This document shows positions 1 through 8,399 of a stretch of 22,527 nt of DNA, piece after piece. Positions within the stretch are counted from its first letter, which is position 1, and each line of letters starts with the position of its first letter. Source of the DNA: Heterostelium multicystogenum (taxonomy: Eukaryota > Evosea > Eumycetozoa > Acytosteliales > Acytosteliaceae); the NCBI GenBank assembly GCA_003667245.1, contig RCNN01000283.1:1-22527 (forward strand), read 5' to 3'. The notes under the pieces are model-generated. The model made no database searches, had not been told where the DNA came from, and was given only the letters and a program-made list of their open reading frames with translations. The position numbers and the translations under genes are program-made.

Positions 1-1262
1 ATAATAATGAATAAATTAATTAGAGATAAAATAGTAATAATAAATGTAATTTTGTTGAAGCCTAATACTACCGAGAATTATAACTAACAAACTATTATAA
101 TGAACGAATGAATGAAATTTAAAACGAACAAACAACTAAACTTAATAAATACAACAACAGCAACGACAACTAAGTCAACGATTTGATGTTGTATTGATTA
201 TGATACAAGAAAAAGAGAAATGACAATAAAAGCAACTAGCCTATTTTTCGTCGTAAATAAAAATAAAAAATCCAAACCAAAGAAATACTCAATAAATAAA
301 TAAAAATAAAAAAAAGATAATAAGAAGACTCAAACACACACAAGTATCACTTTCAAGAAAAAAACATTTTGAATTTGAAAAATCTTTGTTGTTTTAAGTG
401 TGTTGTTATCTATCTGTCTCTGTATTTTTTATTTTTGCAAAAACAAAAAAACCCTTTCGCCTGTTTCATTAGCCCTCAACATGCAACAAAAAAACAACAA
501 ATCTTTTTTTGTTTTTTTTTTTTTAATTTTTTTTTATTTTGTCTAACTTAAACCAAACCAAAGATATATACGTTAACCACACACACAGAGCAACAAAAGA
601 AATAGAAGGATATTATTATTATTATTATTATTTTATCGTTCTAAAAAATAAAAATAATAAGGACAAATCACATTTCAGCCAATCAAATATTGATAAAAAT
701 GACCTTATTATATTAATATCAAAAGTTGTGTTGTTTATTTTATTTTTGAAAAATATTGCTTTTTTTTTAGAATCTTATTGTTTCCCTCACTCTGAAGACC
801 TTGGACAAAGAGGATTCAGTTTTAAAATCATTCACAGTTTGAATAAATAATTATAATAATAATTATCAATGTGTAATGACTTGGCTAGCTCTAAAATATC
901 GTGATCATTAGGTTGATATTGATTCTTTTAAAGAAAATGATGTTCCTACTTAATTAAGGACACATTCAGCTTTCAACACAAAATAGATATTTATAAATTA
1001 TAATTATCATATATTTTTTTTGAAATTAAATGTATGTACTTAGTTGGATGTGGGTTGTATTGGGTACAACTAACAGTAAAATTCTACCACATTATTTTGA
1101 TATATTTGGAAATCAAATTAAATCTGATCACAGTGATTTGATAGCTGTGTAAATACGTTGAAGAATGACGATTTGGTGGGTGAATGTAATATTACATTTA
1201 TTCGGATAATCTGAAGAAAAAAAGATATTATCAAATGTTGTTCTATTTGATTGTTTATATTT
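1..1262. other. AT-rich non-coding region
   Basis: No supportable gene. The stretch is very A+T rich, with poly-T runs around 503-540, a (TAT)n microsatellite at 611-632 and many short A/T runs. Two open frames (369-551 and 539-850, +) translate to low-complexity Phe/Leu/Lys/Tyr strings driven by these runs and have no recognisable domain. The right part (about 1020-1262) lies just downstream of the LEG1-like gene stop and would contain its 3' UTR and polyadenylation site. Confidence 0.7.
611..632. repeat. (TAT)n microsatellite
   Basis: About seven uninterrupted TAT/ATT units in non-coding DNA. Similar ATT runs recur at 3911-3933 (inside an hslU intron) and at 7850-7880. Confidence 0.9.
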
Positions 1263-2242
1263 TTAAAGTGCACCACAAAGTGTTACAAGCTTTCCAAGTA
1301 ATTCAAGAATTGTCAAGATTGGATTGTTGATAAAGTCATCGATTTCGTCAAGAATAAGATCGTGGCATTGAGGAATCTTTTCGAGAGCTCTCAATGTGTC
1401 CAAAGCACTGTTCCAGACTAATGGTAACTTGGTAATGTCGTTGATAGTGAGCATTGCTGCAGCGACATTGTTTTGTGGTCTGGTCATATCGTGGATGAAT
1501 GGTGGAAAATCGAAAATTGAAAGCATACGTGGTGGAAGATTGCCAGAGAGAGTATTGACATTGGTGTAGTTGGTGACAAATCCAACAATATCCAGAATCT
1601 CAACAAAGTTACCCCAACCATTACCAAAATTCTTTTCTTTGGGTGGCAAGAGATTGAGGTAGTTCTCCAATCTTTCACCAGAGTAGTGAATGCTTCCAGT
1701 GTGAGCAACCCACATAAGATCGATCAACTCATCAAGTGTAAGAGCGGACGAATTATCGGATAGCTGGATAATGGCATCGAAATAACGGTCCCAGTTGGAC
1801 ATCACACCTTGATTACAGGACTGATAGGTCAAGCAAAACAATGAGTTGGGATAGGTCTTTGGTGGCTGGATTTCTACCACTGGAACAAGTCCACGATTCA
1901 TTGCTGACAAGTATGGGATGACTGAGAGGTAGTAGTTCATACCACCCCACCATGATTTTTCAAAGATACGGTGAACTGTTGGTGACACAGTCGATATCTC
2001 TAAACGTCCACTGGCGAATTGCCAATGCAATTGGATGGGAAGTCCCATAGCAAATTACCTTTATTGTCAGCTCCGAACAGTGATGCTACTTGGGTTCCAT
2101 TCAAGATAGACTCGTACAAAGCATAACGTGATTCATAAATCCATGGATCGACGGATGGCACAGCATCAACACCTACTGCAATATATCCAAAAATTGCCAA
2201 AGCAGCAATAGCCACCGAGATTAAATTTGATTGTTTCCACAT
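1263..2242 (-). CDS. LEG1-family secreted protein (one-base frame break)
   Basis: Homolog of the LEG1 family (liver-enriched gene 1 / C6orf58; formerly a DUF781 protein), which are secreted proteins of unknown biochemistry. The ATG at 2242 opens a hydrophobic N-terminus that looks like a signal peptide, with likely cleavage near VDA-VPS around residue 28. Family hallmarks run through both reading frames: DPWIYESRYALYESILNGTQ, GNLLW, then GLPIQLHWQFASGRL, the SWW-GMNYYLSVIPYLSA segment, CLTYQSC-type paired cysteines, WVAHT, and NLPPRMLSIFDFPPFIHD. The frame changes at the CCC at 2044-2046 (GGG on the coding strand): homology needs one more G there. With that G the gene is 981 nt, 326 residues, with no intron, close to the usual LEG1 length. 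Because homology is uninterrupted on both sides, I read this as a probable sequence error; a real null allele is possible. The function in amoebae is unknown; a secreted or lumenal role is inferred from the signal peptide. Confidence 0.88.
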
Positions 2243-3137
2243 GTGATATATTATATATTTAGAAGATAAATTTGCTTAGATATATATAATACTGATGAGT
2301 ATTAAAATTAGTATAATTAAACAAGAATGGTGTTCGAAGTATATATAGTGCGAGGTATGATAGCTCCACTGGAGTTTGAAAGTAAACCCTGCAAATGAGT
2401 CATGTAACTAAGCCTCCAAAAGAACGACATTTCAGTTTAAAATGATATTAATTTTCTAAAAAATAAATCACATCAACAACAGTCGACTATGAACATTCTA
2501 ATCCATTTTTAACAGTGTTTGGGTCTATAAATAATAAAATTGATCATATTTGGGGTATGATTGTCATTTTTTTAAAACTTTTTCTCATCGAATGCACAAT
2601 ATTAAACCCCACTTGTGAATTCATCAGATCACAGTCATACTCCCCGAATCATAAAGGTACTTTAGTTTGAAACTTTTTAGATTTGCAAATTTGTAAAGGG
2701 GTTCAGATATATATGAATTACACACTGTAACAAATTCAGCCAATTACATTACAATAAAATAGACAATTTATTTTTTGTATATTAATTATAACCACTAAGA
2801 TGTCTAACATAATGATGACGAGGATATTATTGATTGAATACAATAAAGTTTGGCAAGTTTCACTGTGACATTTTGTAAGATCATTATCTGTCAATCATGA
2901 TTTACCAAACAATATAAACATCAATCATTTAAAGAAGATATACAGATAGATAGATAGATGAATATTTTGCTGTCATGTGATTAAATAGTTACCAGTTTCT
3001 TTATTAATATTTGCAAAGTAAAAAAGGGGTGACTCCATTGCTATTGGATGTTGCGGTGTTGATGTTAGTTGCGTTGTTGGGATTATTGGTTTAATTGTGT
3101 TAATTTGATTAATAGGGTGGTGTTGTAAAAAGTTAAA
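2243..3137. other. Intergenic: LEG1 promoter and hslU 3' flank
   Basis: About 0.9 kb between two minus-strand genes. TATA-like and AT-rich tracts at 2245-2350 lie immediately upstream of the LEG1-like start. A weak imperfect inverted repeat pairs about 2550-2568 with 2628-2648 (GGGGTATGATTGTCA versus GGGGAGTATGACTGTGA on opposite strands). An (AGAT)4 run lies at 2944-2959. The T/G-rich stretch 3000-3130 abuts the hslU stop and is probably its 3' UTR. No open frame of note. Confidence 0.6.
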
Positions 3138-5116
3138 TTAAATGATATATTTTGACAAGTCAGTTTTCAACATGAGGTCGCTTAGGTGCTTCCTGACATC
3201 ATCGACAGTGATGGTAACCTTCTGACCCTTGTGTACGTCGCAGTTAAAACTGATGTCTTCAACTATCTTTTCAATGATACCATGCAATCTTCTTGCACCA
3301 ATGTTTTGAACTTGGGCGTTGCAATCATAGGCGATACGTGCAATCTCAACAAGTGATTCAGGGGTGAACTCCAAATCGATATCTTCAGTTCTTAGCAGTG
3401 CTTTCTGTTGCTGGATCTGATTGTTCTTTGGTTCAGTTAAAATTCTTAAGAAATCATTTTGCTCCAGTGGCTTCAGCTCTACTCTAATTGGGAGACGTCC
3501 TTGTAGCTCTGTTTATGGTGGGTTAGAGTGAAAGAGGATAAGGTGGTTAGTTCATTTTGGCAATCTACAAGGAGCATGACAACTTACCGCTCATTAAATC
3601 TGAAGGCTTATTCGAGTGGAAAGCACCTGAGGCAATGAATAATATTCTTGATGTATCAACGTTTCCATATTTAGTGTGTACATTACAACCTTCAATAATT
3701 GGCAAGAGATCACGTTGTACACCATCAGAGCTAGCATCAGCACCACTGCTTGATGAAACACCCATCTTTGACGAACAGATCTTATCGATTTCATCCAAAA
3801 AGACAATACCATTTTGCTCTGCTGATTGAATTGCTAGTTTGACTATATCTTGTTGTCCAATATATTTATCCTTGTGGCTAAATCAAATAACATTAATCAT
3901 ATATCAGTAAATATTATTATTATTATTATTATTGGTGTTGGATTTTAACATACAGCTTTTCTAAGGTACTTCTTGCTTCTGCGACTGTCAATGATTTCTT
4001 CTTTGTTTGTTTGCTGGCAATGTCAACTTGGATATTGAAAAGCTTTGCAAATGGAATTAGGTCTTCTTCTGATTTTGATTCGCTATTGGGCAAATCTAAC
4101 TCAATAGTGATGTTTTCCAAGTAGTTTTCTCTGTAGAGTCTGTTGATGGATGTTAGGATTCGTTTTGAAAATTCAACAATAATACCACTTACTTGACAAG
4201 GTCTTCGTAGGATCTATCTTGGAATGCTGGACCGACCAGTGAGGTGATGATTTCTCTTTCAATCTCTTGGTCAATTTGTTGTTTGTGTGAAGCATAGATC
4301 TTTGTTTTGATGTTGTCAATAGATACTGCGACAAGATCACGAATGATGGAGTCAACGTCGGGACCATGGAATCCAACTTCTGTATATTTTAGTTGCTTCA
4401 ACTTTAATAAATGGAGCATTGACAATGTTAGCCAAACGTCTTGCAATTTCAGTCTTTCCGACACCAGTTGGTCCAATCATGAGAATATTCTTTGGGTATA
4501 CATCTTGTCGAATTGAGGCGTCCAAACGCTTTCTTCTCCAACGATTTCTCAATGCAATAGAAACGGCACGTTTTGCTTCTGCCTGACCAATGATGTAACG
4601 ATCCAACTCTGTAACGATTTCCTTTGGTTTGAGTGAATCTTCACCAATGATTTCATCAAAAACCATTGCTTTTGGTCTCTGATCTGGCATCTTGAAATTC
4701 AAAGTGATAGTATCAGCAAGCTTCACATTGTCTTTTGGCTGTGTTGTTTGTTGAGTTTGACTACCTGTCTGATCATTTGCAACTGATGTTGTTGCTGCTG
4801 AAGGTGATTTGGAAGGATTTTCATGAACAGGTGTTTCAGCACTGACTGAGTTGTTCAATAAATCACTTGTTTCATTTGATTCGTTTGTGTTATTCTTGTT
4901 CGAAGATGACAATGTAGATGAAGATCTTCTCTCGAATTTAGTTGGTCTGCCTCTTTTTGGTTTCTCATCGACTGGATCTGTAGATTTTGTAGTAAACAAT
5001 CGGGTTCCATATGAAAAAGGTAAAGGAGTTTGTTTATAGTTTCCAAATACCAATCTCTGCAGATTCTGTTGGATAGATTGTTTAGAGTTAAGTGATACTC
5101 TAAGTAATGAAGACAT
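3138..5116 (-). CDS. hslU: Mitochondrial HslU (ClpY) ATPase subunit of HslUV protease
   Basis: AAA+ unfoldase of the proteasome-like HslUV (ClpYQ) protease, which unfolds substrates and feeds them to HslV, expected here in the mitochondrial matrix. Exons: 5116-4193, 4139-3954, 3877-3588, 3508-3138, with three GT..AG introns of 53, 76 and 79 bp. Motifs: Walker A GPTGVGKT (about residues 215-222), pore loop [11 protein letters not shown], Walker [35 protein letters not shown], sensor-2 GARRLH, and the HslV-docking C-terminus DLSKYII. Residues 1-45 are Arg/Ser rich and acid-poor ([13 protein letters not shown]...), a typical mitochondrial presequence. Residues about 50-135 are a Ser/Asn/Thr/Gln-rich linker with an AT-hook-like KRGRPTK. 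The first in-frame ATG is at 5116; the frame is open upstream but holds no ATG. The frame breaks at TTTT 4387-4390 (one extra A on the coding strand, EATK/YTEVGF). Removing it gives exactly 1770 nt, 589 residues. The I-domain is shorter than in E. coli HslU. Confidence 0.95.
3911..3933. repeat. (ATT)n microsatellite inside hslU intron 2
   Basis: A run of about seven ATT units occupying part of the 76-bp intron at 3953-3878. Length variation here would alter intron size but not the protein. Confidence 0.85.
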
Positions 5117-5730
5117 GTTCCTACTGTACAAATATAGTGTATGAAGTTGATGTTTGTTTAGTATTATTCTATAACTACTGTTCAAATAGTAACTGTAGTA
5201 GTATGTAGTTGTAGAGTTGTAATTGTAGTTGTAGTTGTAATAACTAGTACTGGAAGGGTGAGTGAAGAATGAATTGGCTGTATGAAGATTCGATTTATAA
5301 AGCTTCTTAGGTGGAAACTGGAACTTGGATTAGAAAAGTTTGCAAACTCACAAAACAGATTATTATTGCTGATTTCTTATTTCTTCTTAAATTTAAGTGT
5401 TGTATGACTTGTCAATCAACCACACCCAATTTTAATATCATATTGGATTGATAATTCTAACTGAAATCATCGTTTTTTAAAAATATTTTTGTTAAATTAA
5501 TTTTGTTTTTTTTAATTTTCCACAGCAGTGGTGTCTAACAAACAAACTATTATAGTCAAGTGTAAATATTATATTATCACATCTTGAGTTATACATTCAG
5601 TATCATCTACTGATTCGCAAGTGTTCTCAAAGAGTTTGACACGCCTCTCCGCTATGATATATTTTCTTTGGATTGGCCCAAAATTGTAACCATTGAGATT
5701 TTATTTATATTTCATTGTGTTTGATAAAAA
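5117..5730. promoter_or_regulatory. Divergent promoter region, hslU / MaoC dehydratase
   Basis: This 614-bp gap separates the hslU start (minus strand) from the dehydratase start (plus strand), so it must contain both promoters. It has repeated GTTGTA units at 5200-5245 on the hslU side and T-rich runs at 5472-5520 on the dehydratase side, a common feature near dictyostelid promoters. No specific factor site can be named from sequence alone. Both flanking products appear mitochondrial, which makes coordinated expression plausible (inference). Confidence 0.55.
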
Positions 5731-6408
5731 ATGTATTTATACAGATATAAAAGTACACTCTTGCAGGGATCATTGTCATCTAGATATATCTACGGTTATA
5801 GAGGTTTTTGTAGCGAGAAAGCTGCTAGTAATAGCAATACTATTAAGAGTGATAATGATAAATTGATTATCAATGTAGGTGATATTGCAACGTTGACCAA
5901 GAAGTTTGGTGAGAATGAAGTAAGAACATTCGCAGAGTTGTCTGGCGATTTCAACCCTGTGCATCTAAGCAAAGAGTATGCTGCCACAACACGATTCAAA
6001 AAAACCAATTATCCATGGTATTTTGGTTAGTTCGATGCTGTCCTCTACCGTTGCCAACAAACTACCTGGTATGTCCTCAATCTACAATGAAACAATCTAG
6101 TATATTTTACAATTAACAGACAAAAATAATTATTATTTATTTGATATTGTCATTGTTGTCGTACATGTGTTCTAATTGATTGAAATGAAGGACCTGGCAG
6201 TATATATATTAAACAAGAGTTGAACTTCTTGAAGCCAGCATACGTTGGCAATGATATACGAGCAGAGGTCAAGGTGAAGGCTATGGACGGACAAAAGGTT
6301 ATGATGGACACCAAGTGTATTGCAATATGTCATGAGACAGGCAAGGAAACGGTAGTCATTGGAGGTGAAGCCATTGTATATCATCCCAATATTAGCAGTG
6401 TGCAGTGA
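5731..6408 (+). CDS. MaoC-like (R)-hydroxyacyl-thioester dehydratase, mitochondrial
   Basis: Hot-dog-fold hydratase of the MaoC / HTD2 type, which dehydrates (3R)-hydroxyacyl-ACP or -CoA, the penultimate step of mitochondrial type II fatty-acid synthesis. The ATG at 5731 starts a basic, acid-free leader (MYLYRYKSTLLQGSLSSRY) consistent with mitochondrial import. The hydratase-2 signature SGDFNPVHLS supplies the catalytic Asp and His (D-x4-H), followed by ATTRFKK, IIHGILVSSMLSS, and the later strands QELNFLKPAYVGNDIRAEV and GEAIVYHPN. Exons 5731-6068 and 6191-6408; the intron of 122 bp (GTATGT..AAG) rejoins LPG-PGSIYIKQEL in phase. The frame breaks in the A7 run 5998-6004, where six A are expected (RFKK then IIHG). 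Dropping one A gives 555 nt, 184 residues, a normal size for this family. Without correction the protein would stop shortly after the catalytic motif. The choice between ACP and CoA substrate cannot be decided from sequence. Confidence 0.92.
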
Positions 6409-6645
6409 CAACCTCCGTGTGTAGTCAATGCCGAAGTAATAGTAAATTGAAAGTTAGTTAATAGTTGATAGACAATATCTATCTATCTATACATTCTAAT
6501 TATAATTTTAGGTATTAAGAATAAATAAATCCTTATCTTTAGTTATACTTGTATGTACATAAAATATAGTCTTTCTTTATTTAATTAAATTGATGATTTA
6601 ATATTATATTATGTTATTGATAGGAAAGTGAGATGAAGTAATAAC
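6409..6645. promoter_or_regulatory. Convergent 3' intergenic with AATAAA signals
   Basis: Short tail-to-tail gap between the dehydratase and the PITP gene. It contains a TATC repeat at 6477-6490 and overlapping AATAAA-type polyadenylation hexamers at 6520-6529, about 112 bp past the dehydratase stop. I assign these to the plus-strand gene. Confidence 0.5.
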
Positions 6646-7693
6646 TTAAGCTAGGATATTCTGAATTTCCTGAAGATCATCTTCTTGTAGCAGTTTTTTC
6701 TCAACTTTGTTCTCAATCTTTCTGATGTCATCGATGTTAAGTCCGAACCACTCATCGATCCAACAGAATAATGATCTATGGGATTTCAATAAAGTATCTC
6801 TAAGTCCGATCTGTTCATTATATAACGTATTAGTAAACTAATTGGTTCGATTAAGTTTATATAATAATTATTGGTATACATTACGGAATGAATGATATTC
6901 TCAATTCTATTTTGGAATCCCCAAATGTTGAATTCCACTTTAACTAATTTATAACAAGTCATTGAGGGTGACACAGTAGCCCTCCAATCTGGTGTGTTCA
7001 ATAGACCTCTGGATGTTTTTCTTTGACACAAAGAATCTTGGATCCTCCTCCTTAATATAGTCTTTCTTTTCAATGAAGTCATTGGCAATATCGATATGGT
7101 CAATAATTCTTTGATTCAAGATCTCTTCCGAGCAATCAAACACATTGTCCTCGTCATCATTTCCATCCTTGTGAACCGATTCTATACTAATAGAGAATTT
7201 ATCACCAAAGAATGGGCACTGTAAAATTAAAATAGGATTAGGTTATAGTTACTTTGTCATTGGATAAACAAGAACTTACAGTATATACAGTTTTACAATA
7301 AGGAAAACCATTCCAAGATTGTTCAACAATTTTAATACTATTAGGAAGCAATGCTAATGCTATGGCTGGTAATGACTTTTTCCTGTTTTACAATATTTGA
7401 CTATTAGTATTATATTATAAATTATTAGACATGTGTGGATATATTTACTGTTTCAAATGAAATATTTTATGTGTGAATTGTCCTTTTCCGTGCATGTTTT
7501 CGTATGGCTCATTTTTTACAATTTCAACACCTTCACCTCTGCTCATAGATTGACTTTTCTTTGCAATCATATAGAGTTGTCCTATATTATATTCCTCACA
7601 TGTCATTGGAAGGACAATGCGACTTTTAGAGGAATTAATAAATTAATTCATTATTTTCTTTATTTTTATTACTTACTATTCCTTTATAAGCAT
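6646..7693 (-). CDS. Phosphatidylinositol transfer protein, class I
   Basis: Soluble START-like lipid carrier that exchanges phosphatidylinositol and phosphatidylcholine between membranes and supplies PI for phosphoinositide signalling. Five exons: 7693-7677, 7622-7449, 7382-7280, 7218-6885, 6810-6646; introns of 54, 66, 61 and 74 bp. The first exon is only 17 nt (MLIKE plus two bases of Tyr) and splices to RIVLPMTCEEYNIGQLYMIA, the canonical N-terminus. Conserved landmarks: GEGVEIVKNEPYE, GQFTHKIFHL (containing the Thr and Lys equivalent to T59 and K61 of rat PITP-alpha), EQSWNGFPYCKTVYT, HIDIAND, KEEDPRFF, CYKLVKVEFNIWGFQNRIE and HRSLFCWIDEW. The frame breaks in TTTTT 7016-7020 (five A on the coding strand, four expected) between FVSKK and TSRGLLNTPDW. 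With the correction the total is 792 nt, 263 residues, matching the family length of about 270. There is no C-terminal DDHD/LNS2 extension, so it is the short single-domain type. Confidence 0.95.
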
Positions 7694-8399
7694 TTTTAAT
7701 TCTCTCTAAAAATCTAATCTTTTAAAATTTAAAGTAATGAATTTTAATGAACTTGGTTAAAGTTTTAATTAAATAAATATTCAACCAACTTAAAAAGTTG
7801 GATGGGATAGAAATATAATAGAATAATGTATTAATTAAAATCTATTATCTATTATTATTATTATTAATATTATTATTATGCTTTTTCAAAATAAGTTAAG
7901 TTATCTGTTTTATTATGTATAGGAATCTAACCTAAATTATTGTAAAAAAGAGTAAAAAAAATAGATGAGAGAAATTAAAGCTTTTAAAAGATATCTACTT
8001 CTTCCTTCAAAGTATTGTCGATTTACAAATTGACCAAATACTCTCCGGATGTGTAGAGATCTTCACTTTAAAATGGTCTACCTTTCATTGAGTTTGTCTA
8101 AAGATTAATAGAATCGAAATTTGGCTTTATAAGATTTGCTTGTATCCAGTCAACCCAAACAACCATTATTGTAATTTCATCGTTGTAGTTCATATGTCAA
8201 AAAAAAAAACATAATTGGATTCAACCCCTTATTTTAGTAAAAAACATGGTGTGTCGAGTGAGATTTTACATATTTAATTTGAAAAATGACATTTTTACCA
8301 AATTGAGTAAAAACATATGAGAGTATTAGATGTTATTATTCTATTCAATTTAATTTTAAAAAGTTTTTGGTTGGATTTATATAAATTTGGAAAGATAAA
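7694..8399. other. AT-rich intergenic between PITP and TAF2
   Basis: Promoter side of PITP and 3' side of TAF2. 7700-7980 is A/T-rich with an ATT microsatellite at 7850-7880. 7984-8193 is of clearly higher complexity and is treated separately as a possible relic. 8194-8399 returns to A/T-rich sequence with an A11 run at 8199-8209. Confidence 0.6.
7984..8193 (-). pseudogene. Possible decayed coding relic with in-frame stops
   Basis: On the minus strand an ATG at 8193 opens 31 codons (MNYNDEITIMVVWVDWIQAN... to INL) and reaches TAG at 8100. The same frame continues with protein-like composition past TAA at 8070 and TAA at 8025 (segments such as SEDLYTSGEYLVNL and IDNTLKEEVDIF) to TAA at 7984. 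Base complexity is higher than in the flanks. The WVDWI...DLYTSGEYLVNL pattern is faintly like a calponin-homology domain, but spacing is off and I do not assign a family. It could be a dead gene fragment, an exon of an unresolved gene with sequence errors, or chance. Confidence 0.3.

Noticed and set aside
369..850. Two overlapping plus-strand open frames
   Set aside because: Composition is driven by poly-T, poly-A and (TAT)n runs; no ATG context, splice structure or domain supports a gene.
5117..5185. Longer hslU N-terminus beginning at 5185
   Set aside because: The frame is open but the codon at 5185 is TTG; the first in-frame ATG is at 5116 and already gives a good mitochondrial presequence.
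7433..7699. Plus-strand 88-codon open frame
   Set aside because: Antisense to PITP exons 1 and 2, whose minus-strand translation matches the family closely.
7984..8193. UAA/UAG read as an amino acid in this region
   Set aside because: TAA and TGA end the other genes at the expected family C-termini, so there is no sign of stop-codon reassignment.
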